64,000 nt of DNA from Candidatus Desulfovibrio intestinavium (GCA_019118345.1 DWZD01000053.1:1-64000); one strand, 5' to 3'. Shown: positions 16,547 through 25,467, numbered from the stretch's first letter. Numbers and translations are program-made. The notes: generated by a model not told the origin, from the sequence alone.

Positions 16547-17893
16547 ATGAAACGTCTTCTGATTCTGGCAGCCGTTCTGGCAGGGATCGTCATCTTCTCC
16601 TGTCATGATGCGCTGGCCGCTCCCATGGAAATCAAATTGCCCGAAGATCCCACCAAGGCCTACATCACCCTTGGCATCCTCTTTGTGGCCGCGGTCATGT
16701 TCTTCACCGAGGTTGTGCCCCTGCCCATCACCGCGCTGCTGGTGCCTGTGGCGCTTTCCATCTGCAAGGTCATCCCGTCCAAGACGGCCTTCGGCTATTT
16801 CGGCGACCCCACGGTGGTGCTCTTCATGGCCATGTTCATCGTGGGCGAAGGCACCTTCATCACGGGCTTTGCCGACAAGGTCGGCCGGGCGGCCGTGGCC
16901 ATGTCCAAGGGCAGCGAAGTGAAACTGCTCGTCTTCTCCATGGCGGCCATCGGCCTCTTGTCCACCGTGCTGTCCAACACCGGTACCACGGTGGTGGCCG
17001 TGCCCATGATCCTCGGCATGTGCCTTTCCGCCAAGCTGGCTCCCGGCAAGATCCTCATGCCCGTGGCCTTCGCCTCCTCCCTTGGCGGTACGGTGACCCT
17101 CGTGGGTACGCCGCCCAACGGCATCGTCAATTCCATGCTGGAACAGATGGGCGTGCAGCCCTTCGGCTTCTTTGAATTCGGCCTCATCGGCATTCCGCTG
17201 CTGGTGGTGGGCCTTGCCTATTACGGTCTTATCGGCTACCGCCTCCTGCCCAAGGGCCGCGAGCTGCCCGAGGATCTGGTGCCCGAGGAAACCGTGCGCC
17301 GCACCGAAAAGATGTGGATGAGCGTGGGCATCTTCGCCTTCGTCGTCGCCATGATGGCCTCCGAGGTCATGAACCTGACCTCCGCCGCCGTGCTCGGTGC
17401 CTGCCTCATGGTCATCACCCGCTGCATGACCATGCGCGAAGCCTTCCGCAGCGTGGACTGGACGACCATCTTCCTGTTCGCGGGCATGCTCTCCATGTCC
17501 GCCGCCATGGACAAGTCCGGCGCCGCCGCCATCGTGGCCCATGCCGTGGTGAGCCGGGTCTCCGACCCCTGGATGCTCATGCTGGTCTGCTGCGCGCTGA
17601 CCGCCATCGTCACCAACTTCATGTCCAACACGGCCACTGCGGCCCTCATGGCCCCGCTGGCCCTGCCCATTGCCACGGCGTCCGGCATTTCGCCGCTGCC
17701 CATCGTCATGGGCATCGCCATGTCGGCCTCGGCCTGCTTCCTGACGCCCATCGCCACCCCGCCGAACACCATCGTGCTCGGCCCCGGCAAGTACAGCTTC
17801 CTTGACTACATCAAGGCCGGCTGGCCGCTGCAGGTCATCGCGCTGCTCATGTGCTGGCTGCTCATCCCCCTGATCTGGCCCTTCCATCCCTAG
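16547..17893 (+). CDS. DASS/SLC13-family dicarboxylate:sodium symporter
   Basis: A 448-residue multi-spanning inner-membrane transporter. An N-terminal signal-like segment (residues 3-25) precedes the first membrane helix. Both SNT signature motifs of the family are present: SNTGTTVVAVP (about residue 144) and SNTATAALMAP (about residue 361). GGTVTLVGTPPN and TPIATPPNT follow the two hairpins. DASS proteins import succinate, fumarate, malate or related anions with Na+. Its place between malic enzyme and fumarase points to malate or fumarate uptake; the exact substrate is inference. GAGGAG lies before the ATG. Confidence 0.88.
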   Translation: MKRLLILAAVLAGIVIFSCHDALAAPMEIKLPEDPTKAYITLGILFVAAVMFFTEVVPLPITALLVPVALSICKVIPSKTAFGYFGDPTVVLFMAMFIVGEGTFITGFADKVGRAAVAMSKGSEVKLLVFSMAAIGLLSTVLSNTGTTVVAVPMILGMCLSAKLAPGKILMPVAFASSLGGTVTLVGTPPNGIVNSMLEQMGVQPFGFFEFGLIGIPLLVVGLAYYGLIGYRLLPKGRELPEDLVPEETVRRTEKMWMSVGIFAFVVAMMASEVMNLTSAAVLGACLMVITRCMTMREAFRSVDWTTIFLFAGMLSMSAAMDKSGAAAIVAHAVVSRVSDPWMLMLVCCALTAIVTNFMSNTATAALMAPLALPIATASGISPLPIVMGIAMSASACFLTPIATPPNTIVLGPGKYSFLDYIKAGWPLQVIALLMCWLLIPLIWPFHP

Positions 17894-17941
17894 TCTTCGC
17901 TGGGGAAATGGACTAGCATCGCAAGAAAGGGTAGAGAATTT

Positions 17942-18787
17942 ATGAAAGAGATTCATGTGACAGATATCAGCGCCGCCGTGGCTCGCCTGTGCGTGGACGC
18001 CTGCTGTCGCCTGCCCGCCGATGTGCGCGCGGCCTTTGCCGAGCGGCAACGGACGGAACCCTCCCCGGTGGGACGGGATATCCTGGGCCAGCTCATGCAG
18101 AACGCGGACATCGCGGCCGGCGAAACGGTGCCCATCTGTCAGGATACGGGCCTTGCCGTGGTCTTTGCCGACGTGGGGCAGGATGTGCACATCGTGGGCG
18201 GGGACTTCAGCGAGGCCGTCAACGAAGGCGTGCGCCGCAGCTATGTGGACGGCTATCTGCGCAAGTCCAGCGTGGCGGAACCCCTGTTTGATCGCAAGAA
18301 CACCGGGGACAATACGCCCGCCGTGCTTCATGTGCGGCTGGTGCCCGGCGACGGCCTGCGCCTGCGGCTTGCGCCCAAGGGCGCGGGTTCGGAAAACAAG
18401 AGCGTGGTGAAAATGCTCGTGCCCGCCGACGGCATCGAGGGCGTGCGCAAGGTGGTGCTGGACGCCGTGCTGGCCGCCGGGCCGAACTCCTGTCCGCCCA
18501 TGGTGGTGGGCGTGGGCCTCGGCGGCACCATGGAGTTGGCGGCCCTCTGCGCCAAACGCGCGGCAGCCCGCGATCTGGCCACGCGCAATGCCGATCCGCG
18601 CTACGCGGCCTTTGAGGACGAATTGCTGGAGCTGATCAACAAGACCGGCATCGGCCCGCAGGGCCTCGGCGGTCGCACCACGGCCCTGAAAGTGCATGTG
18701 GAATGGGCGCCGACCCATATCGCCTCCCTGCCGGTGGCGGTCAACATCAACTGTCACGCGGCGCGACACGCCGAAGTGCTGCTCTAG
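17942..18787 (+). CDS. Class I fumarate hydratase, alpha subunit
   Basis: A 281-residue protein of the Fe-S hydro-lyase N-terminal family (TtdA/FumA N-terminal type). The Cys of PICQDTGLAVVF and the later GPNSCPPMVVGVGLGG and HVEWAP...NINCHAARH segments supply cluster ligands for an oxygen-sensitive [4Fe-4S]. With the next gene it interconverts fumarate and malate. Tartrate dehydratase has the same architecture, but the neighbouring fumarate reductase favours fumarase. The beta subunit starts 9 bp after the stop, typical of the split class I enzyme of anaerobes. Confidence 0.9.
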   Translation: MKEIHVTDISAAVARLCVDACCRLPADVRAAFAERQRTEPSPVGRDILGQLMQNADIAAGETVPICQDTGLAVVFADVGQDVHIVGGDFSEAVNEGVRRSYVDGYLRKSSVAEPLFDRKNTGDNTPAVLHVRLVPGDGLRLRLAPKGAGSENKSVVKMLVPADGIEGVRKVVLDAVLAAGPNSCPPMVVGVGLGGTMELAALCAKRAAARDLATRNADPRYAAFEDELLELINKTGIGPQGLGGRTTALKVHVEWAPTHIASLPVAVNINCHAARHAEVLL

Positions 18788-18796
18788 GAGGCGCGC

Positions 18797-19357
18797 ATGA
18801 GTGACGACGTCAAGCGCATCCGCGCCCCCTTCGACGAAGCCACGGCCCGTTCCTTGCGGGCCGGGGATCGGGTGCTCATTTCCGGCACCATCCTTGCCGC
18901 CCGTGACGCGGCCCACAAGCGCCTCACGGAAACGCTGGCCCGGGGCGAAAGCCTGCCCGTGGACTTGCGGGGACAGGTGGTCTACTACGTCGGCCCCAGT
19001 CCGGCCAGTCCGGGGCATGTCATCGGTTCCGCCGGGCCGACGACCTCCGGACGCATGGATGCCTATACCCCCACGCTCATCGAGCAGGGCCTGCGCGGCA
19101 TGATCGGCAAGGGCTACCGCAAGCCCGAAGTGGTGGAAGCCATGAAGGCCCACGGCGTGCCCTATCTGGCGGCCGTGGGCGGGGCCGGAGCGCTCATAGC
19201 CCGCAGCATCCGCAAGTACACCGTGCTGGCGTACGAGGATCTCGGCCCCGAGGCGGTGGCCGCCCTGGAGGTGGAGGACTTCCCGGCCATTGTGGTTATC
19301 GACAGCACCGGCGACAACTATTATGAAACAGGACAGGCTCCCTACAGGGAATTGTAG
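18797..19357 (+). CDS. Class I fumarate hydratase, beta subunit
   Basis: A 186-residue protein of the Fe-S hydro-lyase C-terminal family. Recognisable parts are RAGDRVLISGTILAARDAAHKR, YYVGPSP, and IGSAGPTTSGRMD, which contribute substrate contacts, then GGAGALIARSI and VEDFPAIVVID. It completes the fumarase with the gene immediately upstream; GGAGGCGC precedes the ATG. The enzyme links malate (from the DASS transporter) to fumarate for the reductase encoded next. Confidence 0.9.
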   Translation: MSDDVKRIRAPFDEATARSLRAGDRVLISGTILAARDAAHKRLTETLARGESLPVDLRGQVVYYVGPSPASPGHVIGSAGPTTSGRMDAYTPTLIEQGLRGMIGKGYRKPEVVEAMKAHGVPYLAAVGGAGALIARSIRKYTVLAYEDLGPEAVAALEVEDFPAIVVIDSTGDNYYETGQAPYREL

Positions 19358-19415
19358 AGCCTGCGGGCGCCCCGCCGCTGGGGCGGGGCCATCATCTCGA
19401 ACAAGAGGAGTTGAC

Positions 19416-20045
19416 ATGACGGATCGTAACGTACCGGATGCCCGGCGCAATCGCCTGGATTTCTGGCAAGCCGCGTCGGGGGCGCTGCTGGCGCTCTTCG
19501 TCTGCGTGCATTTGCTGCTCGAAGGCACCGTGGTGCTGAGCGCCTCGCTGACCAACAGCATCGCCTGGCTGCTGGAAGCGACCTATGTGGCGCAGATTTC
19601 CGCCCCCATCATCGTACTGCTGGTGGTCTTCCACTTTTACATTGCCGCGCGCAAAATGCCCTTCCGCGCCAATGAGCTGGGCATTTTCGTCAAGCACAGC
19701 CGTACCCTGCATGAACCGGATACCTGTCTCTGGCTGGTGCAGGTGTTCACGGCCATCGTCATCCTGCTGGGCGTGTTTTTCCATGTCTACACGGTGATGA
19801 TCGATCTGCCCATTTCGGTGGCCCGCAGCGCGGAACGCATGACCTCAGGCTGGCTGCCCTTCTATGTGATCTTCCTGCCCTGCGTGGTGCTGCACACGGG
19901 CATCGGCGTCTACCGTCTGGCGGTCAAGTACGGCTATTGCACGCGCGCGACCCGTCAGGTCTGGCGCAAGCGCATCTGGATCGTCATGGGCTGTTATCTC
20001 GTGCTGGGCTTTCTGGCCATGACGCGCGTCTGGTTCCACGGATAG
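19416..20045 (+). CDS. frdC: Fumarate reductase/succinate dehydrogenase diheme cytochrome b subunit
   Basis: A 209-residue membrane anchor with five hydrophobic segments, the size and layout of Wolinella-type FrdC. Candidate heme-b His ligands lie in FVCVHLLLEG, VVFHFYIA, VFFHVYTV and VLHTGIGVYR. It takes electrons from menaquinol and passes them to FrdB and FrdA at the cytoplasmic face. I chose the ATG at 19416, preceded by AAGAGGAG; the open frame starts earlier but overlaps the fumarase gene. The gene order C-A-B is that of epsilon- and deltaproteobacterial quinol:fumarate reductases. Confidence 0.9.
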   Translation: MTDRNVPDARRNRLDFWQAASGALLALFVCVHLLLEGTVVLSASLTNSIAWLLEATYVAQISAPIIVLLVVFHFYIAARKMPFRANELGIFVKHSRTLHEPDTCLWLVQVFTAIVILLGVFFHVYTVMIDLPISVARSAERMTSGWLPFYVIFLPCVVLHTGIGVYRLAVKYGYCTRATRQVWRKRIWIVMGCYLVLGFLAMTRVWFHG

Positions 20046-20054
20046 GGAGGTATT

Positions 20055-21908
20055 ATGCGGATCTATCAATCTGACGTTCTGTGCATGGGTGCCGGTCTTG
20101 CCGGCGAGCGCGTGGCGGTGGAAGCGGCGCAGGCCGGTTTCAGCGTCATCTGCCTCAGCGTCGTGCCTCCCAAGCGTTCCCATTCCTCGGCGGCCATGGG
20201 CGGCATGCAGGCCGCTCTGGGCAATTCCATCATGGGGGACGGCGACTGTCCGGAAATTCACTTCAACGATACGGTCAAGGGTTCGGACTGGGGCTGCGAC
20301 CAGGAAGTGGCGCGCATCTTTGCCAACACCGCGCCCATCGCCATGCGCGAAATGGCCTTCCTCGGCGTGCCGTGGAGCCGCGTCGTGCCCGGCGAACATA
20401 CCTATTACAAGGGCGGCAAGCCCTTCCAGGCTACGGAAAAGGCCGAAAACGAGGGCCTCATCCACTCCCGCGCTTTTGGCGGCACGGCCAAATGGCGTAC
20501 CTGCTACACCTCGGACGGCACCGGCCACGCCGTGCTCTTCACCCTGGACAATCGCCTGCTGCAGCTGGGCGTGACCATGCACGACCGCACCCAGGCCGAA
20601 GCCCTCATCCATGACGGGCAGACCTGCATGGGCTGCATCGCCCGCGACCTGCGCACCGGCGAACTGGTGGCCTATCTGGCCAAGGCGACCCTCATCGCCA
20701 CCGGCGGTTACGGCCGCATCTACCGCGCCACCACCAACGCCATCATCTGCGACGGCGGCGGCCAGATCACGGCCCTCAATACCGGCGTGGTGCCGCTGGG
20801 CAACATGGAAGCCGTGCAGTTCCATCCCACGGGCACCGTGCCCACGGACATCCTCGTGACCGAAGGCTGCCGCGGCGACGGCGGCACCCTGCTGGACGTG
20901 AACGAATACCGCTTCATGCCAGACTATGAACCGGAAAAGGCCGAACTGGCCTCCCGCGACGTGGTGTCCCGCCGCATGACCGAACACATGCGCAAGGGCT
21001 TCGGCGTACCCAGCCCCTACGGCGAACACCTCTGGCTCGACATCCGCCATCTGGGCGAAAAGCACATCAAGACCAACCTGCGCGAAGTGTACGACATCTC
21101 CACGCACTTCCTCGGCGTTGACCCCGTGCACCAGCTCATCCCCGTGCGGCCCACCCAGCACTACAGCATGGGCGGCGTGCGCATCAACAAGGACGGCCAC
21201 GCCTACGGCCTCAAGGGCCTGTTCTCCGCGGGCGAAGCCGCCTGCTGGGACATGCACGGCTTCAACCGTCTGGGCGGCAACTCCCTGGCCGAAACCGTGG
21301 TTTCCGGTCGGGTCATCGGCCAGAAGCTGGTGGAATTCCTCAAGGGCTACGAAACCACCTACTCCACCCAGGCCGTCAACGAGGCGGCCCTGCAGGTGCA
21401 GGATCGCATCACCCAGCTCAAGCGCGGCAGCGGCGACAACTGCTACACCCTGCGCAACGCCATGCAGGACATCATGATGGAGCATGTGGGCATCTTCCGC
21501 AACGCCAAGGATCTGGAAGCCGGCGTGGCCAAGCTGCAGGAACTGCTGGAACGCTCCAAGAACATGCGCCTCGAAGGCAACCAGCCCGGCCCCAATGCGG
21601 AAATGTCCATGGCCCTGCGCGTGCCCGGCATGATCAAGCTGGCCCTCTGCACGGCCTATGGCGCCCTGATGCGTACGGAAAGCCGCGGCGCCCACGCCCG
21701 CGAGGACTATCCCGAGCGCAACGACAAGGATTGGCTGGTGCGCACCCTCGCCTACTGGAAGGAAGGCGCGGATCTGCCCACGCTGGAATACGAACGGGCG
21801 ACCCCGTGGTTCATCCTGCCCCCCGGCGACCGCGGCTACGGCGGCGGCAAGATCATTCAGGGCGACATGACCAATGAAAAGGTCATCGGCTACGACCAAC
21901 AGGCCTAA
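20055..21908 (+). CDS. frdA: Fumarate reductase flavoprotein subunit
   Basis: A 617-residue catalytic subunit. The FAD-binding N terminus (VLCMGAGLAGERVAVEAAQ) and the flavin-attaching HSSAAMGGMQAALGN His are near residues 10-60. Catalytic-region blocks TGGYGRIY, VQFHPTG, EGCRGDGG, and RPTQHYSMGGVR are in place, then GLFSAGEAACWDMHGFNRLGG. It reduces fumarate to succinate using electrons from FrdB, at the cytoplasmic side of the membrane. Spacing to frdC and frdB is about 10 bp, so the three are co-translated. Reverse activity as succinate dehydrogenase is possible. Confidence 0.95.
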   Translation: MRIYQSDVLCMGAGLAGERVAVEAAQAGFSVICLSVVPPKRSHSSAAMGGMQAALGNSIMGDGDCPEIHFNDTVKGSDWGCDQEVARIFANTAPIAMREMAFLGVPWSRVVPGEHTYYKGGKPFQATEKAENEGLIHSRAFGGTAKWRTCYTSDGTGHAVLFTLDNRLLQLGVTMHDRTQAEALIHDGQTCMGCIARDLRTGELVAYLAKATLIATGGYGRIYRATTNAIICDGGGQITALNTGVVPLGNMEAVQFHPTGTVPTDILVTEGCRGDGGTLLDVNEYRFMPDYEPEKAELASRDVVSRRMTEHMRKGFGVPSPYGEHLWLDIRHLGEKHIKTNLREVYDISTHFLGVDPVHQLIPVRPTQHYSMGGVRINKDGHAYGLKGLFSAGEAACWDMHGFNRLGGNSLAETVVSGRVIGQKLVEFLKGYETTYSTQAVNEAALQVQDRITQLKRGSGDNCYTLRNAMQDIMMEHVGIFRNAKDLEAGVAKLQELLERSKNMRLEGNQPGPNAEMSMALRVPGMIKLALCTAYGALMRTESRGAHAREDYPERNDKDWLVRTLAYWKEGADLPTLEYERATPWFILPPGDRGYGGGKIIQGDMTNEKVIGYDQQA

Positions 21909-21920
21909 GGGAGACGAACA

Positions 21921-22703
21921 ATGGGACGCATTCTGACCTTTGAGATATTCCGCTACAATCCGCTGGATCCCCGCTCCATGCCGCATATGCAGACCTTCAC
22001 CCTGGAGGAGCAGCGCAGCATGACCCTCTTTGTGGCCCTGAACCAGATCCGCGAACATCAGGACGCCACCCTGCAGTTCGACTTCTGCTGCCGGGCGGGC
22101 ATCTGCGGTTCCTGCGGCATGGTCATCAACGGCCGCCCCGGCCTGGCCTGCCATACCCAGACCAGCGACCTGCCCGAGCACATCACCCTGCACCCGCTGC
22201 CGGTGTTCAAACTGCTGGGCGACTTGTCCGTGGATACGGGGACGTGGTTCCGCAATGTGGGCAAGAAAATCGAATCCTGGCTGCACACCAACAAAACCTT
22301 TGATCCCGAGGCGCAGGAAGAGCGCATGGACAATGAGCTGGCCACGCAGATCTTCGAGCTTGACCGCTGCATCGAATGCGGCTGCTGTGTGGCGGCCTGC
22401 GGCACGGCGCTCATGCGCAAGGACTTCATCGGCGCCACGTCCATCAACCGCATGGCCCGCTTCTACATTGATCCCCGCGATCAGCGTACGGCCAAGGACT
22501 TCTATGATCTGATCGGCGACGACAACGGCGTGTTCGGCTGCATGGGCCTGCTGGCTTGCGACGACATCTGCCCCAAGCAGATTCCCCTGCAGGATCAGCT
22601 GGGCATCATGCGCCGCATGGTGAGCATCGAATCCGTTCGGGGCTGGCTGCCTGAAGGCATACGCAAGCGCTTGGGCGGCTGCTCCTGCGGTCAGCACAAG
22701 TAG
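21921..22703 (+). CDS. frdB: Fumarate reductase iron-sulfur subunit
   Basis: A 260-residue electron-transfer subunit. The N-terminal plant-ferredoxin-like domain has CCRAGICGSCGM and a later Cys in GLACHTQ for the [2Fe-2S]. The C-terminal half has CIECGCCVAACGTAL and CMGLLACDDICPK for the [4Fe-4S] and [3Fe-4S] clusters. A Cys-rich tail (GGCSCGQHK) follows. It wires FrdC heme to FrdA flavin. It is the last gene of the reductase set; a GC-rich hairpin lies 24 bp after the stop. Confidence 0.95.
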   Translation: MGRILTFEIFRYNPLDPRSMPHMQTFTLEEQRSMTLFVALNQIREHQDATLQFDFCCRAGICGSCGMVINGRPGLACHTQTSDLPEHITLHPLPVFKLLGDLSVDTGTWFRNVGKKIESWLHTNKTFDPEAQEERMDNELATQIFELDRCIECGCCVAACGTALMRKDFIGATSINRMARFYIDPRDQRTAKDFYDLIGDDNGVFGCMGLLACDDICPKQIPLQDQLGIMRRMVSIESVRGWLPEGIRKRLGGCSCGQHK

Positions 22704-22726
22704 ACGAAAATCGTTCTTTCATCACA

Positions 22727-22748
22727 GGTCGGGGCGCAAGCCCCGGCC
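22727..22748 (+). terminator. GC hairpin after frdB
   Basis: GGTCGGGGC and GCCCCGGCC pair around a GCAA tetraloop. There is no following T-run, so it may only partly terminate or may protect the frd mRNA 3' end. Confidence 0.4.
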
Positions 22749-22788
22749 ATATGACGGCGCATGAGGCGCTGTCACAAGGAGCCTTGCC

Positions 22789-23472
22789 ATGCTTATCAAA
22801 CAGTGGATGACGCTCGAAGTGGTTTCCGTCATGCCGGACACCTCGCTGCTCAAGTGCAAGAGCCTGCTGCGCGACATGAATATCAGCCACCTGCCCGTGG
22901 TGGACAAACAGGGGCATGTGGTGGGTCTGCTGAGTTCGGACGACATCAAGGAGTTCTCGCCGCAGCACACCACCGGTCTGGAAGTGCTGGAACTGCTTGA
23001 TATCTTGGCTGAAACGCCGGCCAAGCAGATCATGACCGTGGCCCCGCACACCATTCATATCGACGAGACCGTGGAAAACGCGGCCATGCTCATGGAGGAA
23101 AAGCGCGTGGGCTGCCTGCCTGTGGTGGACAGCAACGACAAGCTCGTGGGCATCGTCACCGAATGGGACATCTTCAAAACCTTCATCAGCATCACCGGCT
23201 CGCGGACGGAAAGCGTGCAAATGGCCTTTGTGCTGGAAAACAAGCCCGGCACCCTGCGCGCCATTCTGGATCGCCTCAAGGAAGCCAAGGCCCGCGTGGT
23301 AACCGTGCTGTCCAATATCCGTGACGACGGACGCCGGGGCGTGACCCTGCGCTTCCGGGCCGAGGAGCGCGCTGTGGAAGATGAACTCGTCAAGGAGTTC
23401 TGCGGCCAGGGAACTGTCCAATACTGGGGCCGCGGCCACGAAATCCACATCGTGGGCGACAACAACATCTAG
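22789..23472 (+). CDS. Twin CBS domain plus ACT domain protein (AcuB-like)
   Basis: A 227-residue cytoplasmic protein. Two CBS motifs occupy residues 1-135 (MLIKQWMTLEVVSVMPDTSL and MTVAPHTIHIDETVENA), each with an LPVVD strand. An ACT domain follows from residue 147 (MAFVLENKPGTLRAILDRL). CBS pairs bind adenosyl nucleotides and ACT domains bind amino acids, so this is a small-molecule sensor. The same architecture is found in AcuB-type proteins. It closes the plus-strand dicarboxylate region and may tune one of its enzymes; the target is unknown. Confidence 0.82.
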   Translation: MLIKQWMTLEVVSVMPDTSLLKCKSLLRDMNISHLPVVDKQGHVVGLLSSDDIKEFSPQHTTGLEVLELLDILAETPAKQIMTVAPHTIHIDETVENAAMLMEEKRVGCLPVVDSNDKLVGIVTEWDIFKTFISITGSRTESVQMAFVLENKPGTLRAILDRLKEAKARVVTVLSNIRDDGRRGVTLRFRAEERAVEDELVKEFCGQGTVQYWGRGHEIHIVGDNNI

Positions 23473-23498
23473 ACCCGCCGCAAAACGGCAGGTTTTTC

Positions 23499-23535
23499 GG
23501 GGAGTCCGACCGCTCGGTCAGACTCCCCTTTTTTT
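23499..23535 (+). terminator. Strong Rho-independent terminator
   Basis: A 13-bp stem (GGGGAGTCCGACC with GGTCAGACTCCCC, one mismatch) around GCTC, followed by seven T. It ends the dicarboxylate operon. Confidence 0.9.
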
Positions 23536-23889
23536 CGGGCGGCGCGGGAAAAAGAAGGGAAAGCTGTCCCGCAGGCTGACAGGCCCCAAGGTCTGCCAAC
23601 ACAAATTTTGCATAATAATTTCAATAGATGATGCAAACAGGCCGTACACGCTCAGCTTGCCTTTGGAGGCAGGGTTGCCCTGTGTCCCTGTCTCCTCCCC
23701 GGTAAAAGCGCGCTGGGCAAGGGATGGTGGGCTTGGGGGGAAGGGGAAGCCCTCCAGCGCCGGCAGCGACCGAAAGGCGGCCCGCAAGGGCCGTGCCCGT
23801 TAGGCGACGCAGGAGCCTTGCGGGCATCGACAGCAGAGCGAGGGGTTCCCCTTCCCCCCAAAACACGCAGCGAAGAGTGGCAGCAGGCC
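23536..23889. other. Non-coding region between convergent genes with an inverted repeat
   Basis: About 350 bp with no supported gene, between the AcuB-like gene and mntP. At 23607-23637 perfect 7-bp arms TTTGCAT and ATGCAAA flank 17 bp. On the minus strand this overlaps TTGCAT, 16 bp, TATGCA, and reads TTATTATGC then ATTTGTG, resembling the ORP operator at 3671-3696. No product downstream of such a promoter is evident. Confidence 0.4.
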
Positions 23890-24483
23890 CTAGCCGAACA
23901 CCCCGTCCTGCCAGAGCACGCGAAAACCGATGGCCAGCAAGGCCAGACCGCCCGCCAGGCCCGCCCAGCGTTGCAGCACGGCCATGCCCGCCAGCACCCG
24001 CCCGAGATGCAGACCGGCGGCGGAAATGGCCGCGCAGGTCAGGCCGATGATCACGGCAGGCCGCAGAATGGGCGTGTCCGTCATGGCAAGGGTCAGGCCC
24101 ACGGCCAGCGCGTCGATGCTGGTGGCCACGGCCAGCACGAGGAGAGTGCCCCAGCTCAGGGAGGCAGCCGCGTTTTCCATGGGCGCGGCCTCGCCGCCGT
24201 GATGATGAAAATCCTTCCAGGCGCCGCGCAGCATGTTGCCGCCCACCCAAGCCAGCAGCGCGAAGGCCACCCAATGATCCCAGGCCGCGATATAGCGATG
24301 CACGGACTGGCCCAGCAGCCAGCCCAGCACGGGCATGAAGAACTGGAAGAAACCGAAGGCCCCGCCGATACGGGCATAATGCTCCCGCCGGATGGGACGC
24401 AAGGCACAGCCCGAGGCCACGGCCACGGCAAAGGCGTCAAGGGAAAGGGCCACGGCCAGCAGAATGACGGCAAGAAGGGACAT
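23890..24483 (-). CDS. mntP: Manganese efflux pump MntP
   Basis: A 197-residue membrane protein with six predicted helices in two repeats. Each half carries an Asp in a membrane motif: SLDAFAVAVASG (first helix) and SIDALAVGLTLA (fourth helix), the signature of the MntP/YebN family. A His-rich loop (HHHGGE) lies between the halves. It exports Mn2+ from the cytoplasm. I chose the ATG at 24483, where MSLLAVILLAVALSLDAF begins; residues upstream in the frame are not family-like. No yybP-ykoY-type leader could be recognised in the short space upstream. Confidence 0.9.
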   Translation of the reverse strand: MSLLAVILLAVALSLDAFAVAVASGCALRPIRREHYARIGGAFGFFQFFMPVLGWLLGQSVHRYIAAWDHWVAFALLAWVGGNMLRGAWKDFHHHGGEAAPMENAAASLSWGTLLVLAVATSIDALAVGLTLAMTDTPILRPAVIIGLTCAAISAAGLHLGRVLAGMAVLQRWAGLAGGLALLAIGFRVLWQDGVFG

Positions 24484-24565
24484 GTTTTCTCCGCAAGGCC
24501 CGCACGCCCCGCAGGGACGGATGGGCGGCCCGGCTTCAGAGCGCAAGGGGCAGCCGCGCGCCCGT

Positions 24566-24922
24566 TCAGCGGGTCAGGGCATAACTTTCCGCCACCAGCC
24601 CGTACAGCTCGGCATCGGGCAGGCCGCCCTCGAGGGCCAGGGTGATCCAATGCTGTTTGTTCATGTGATAGGCCGGAAAGACGCCGGGCAGGCCGCTGAC
24701 CAGCAGGCCCGCCGCGCAGGACGTTTTGAGATTGACCACGTCCACGCGGCCCGTCCCCGGCAGGTTCAGACGCTCCCGGGGCAGATCCATGATCAGCCCG
24801 TACCATTTGCCGTGTCCGGCATGGCGCAGCACGGCATAGGCGGGATATTGCCGCCAGGGATACACGGGCAAGGTGCCGTAGGTCGCCTGCACCCAGGCCA
24901 GCAAGGATTCGCGATGGGCCAT
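24566..24922 (-). CDS. MmcQ/YjbR family protein
   Basis: A 118-residue protein. It has the family's layout: an N-terminal WVQATYGTLP, a central YAVLRHAGHGKWYGLIM strand-turn-strand, VVNLKTS, and a C-terminal YHMNKQHWITLALEG. The fold resembles DNA-binding CyaY-like domains, but cellular function is unknown. The ATG at 24922 is 27 bp downstream of the ruvC stop, so it probably shares the ruvC-yebC operon. Confidence 0.82.
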   Translation of the reverse strand: MAHRESLLAWVQATYGTLPVYPWRQYPAYAVLRHAGHGKWYGLIMDLPRERLNLPGTGRVDVVNLKTSCAAGLLVSGLPGVFPAYHMNKQHWITLALEGGLPDAELYGLVAESYALTR

Positions 24923-24948
24923 ATTCCCACACCTCAGACGGCAGTGCG

Positions 24949-25467
24949 TCAGCTCCGCCCAAGGGAGGCAAAGCGGCGCATGGTCAGATGACAGATGGCC
25001 ACGGCCAGCGCGTCGCTGGTGTCCAGCGCCCAGCCCTCGCCGCGCGCATTGAGCAGGCGGCGCACCATGAAGGCCACCTGTTCCTTTTCGGCCCGGCCCG
25101 TGCCCACCAGCGACTTTTTCACCAGGGTCGGCGCGTAGTCGCTGACCGGCACGCCGCAGGCCGCGCAGGCCGCCACGGCCGCGCCGCGCGCCTGCCCCAG
25201 CTTGAGGGCGCTGGCGGCATTCTTGGCGGTGAAGACCTGCTCGATGGCGGCTTCCGCCGGGGCATGACGCCGGACAACGGCGGCAAGCTCGGCAAAGATG
25301 CGGGCCAGCCGCGCGGAAAAGGCCGCCTCGCCGCCGGAAGCGGTGCGGATGATGCCGCAATCCACCAGCGTGAGCACCCCGGAGGCCTCGCGAATGATGC
25401 CCCAGCCCGTACGCTGGGAGCCGGGATCGATGCCGATGACGCTCAGGGGGGAGGACGGGGTTTTCAT
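24949..25467 (-). CDS. ruvC: Crossover junction endodeoxyribonuclease RuvC
   Basis: A 172-residue Holliday-junction resolvase. The first catalytic Asp is in VIGIDPGSQRTGWG (Asp14), a catalytic Glu is in AAIEQVF, and the C-terminal acidic pair is in LDTSDALAVAICH. The YAPTLVKKSLVGTGRAEKEQV block is typical of RuvC. It nicks four-way junctions during recombination repair with RuvAB. It lies downstream of yebC, the order found in many bacteria; ruvA and ruvB are not adjacent. Confidence 0.95.
   Translation of the reverse strand: MKTPSSPLSVIGIDPGSQRTGWGIIREASGVLTLVDCGIIRTASGGEAAFSARLARIFAELAAVVRRHAPAEAAIEQVFTAKNAASALKLGQARGAAVAACAACGVPVSDYAPTLVKKSLVGTGRAEKEQVAFMVRRLLNARGEGWALDTSDALAVAICHLTMRRFASLGRS

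Noticed and set aside
14984..19561. A 1525-codon open frame on the minus strand opposite maeB, the transporter and fumarase
   Set aside because: Its His/Gly/Arg-rich translation is the mirror of real coding sequence; the plus-strand genes have full family motifs.
19845..22697. A 950-codon minus-strand frame opposite fumarate reductase
   Set aside because: Shadow of frdA and frdB, with no start signal or domain.
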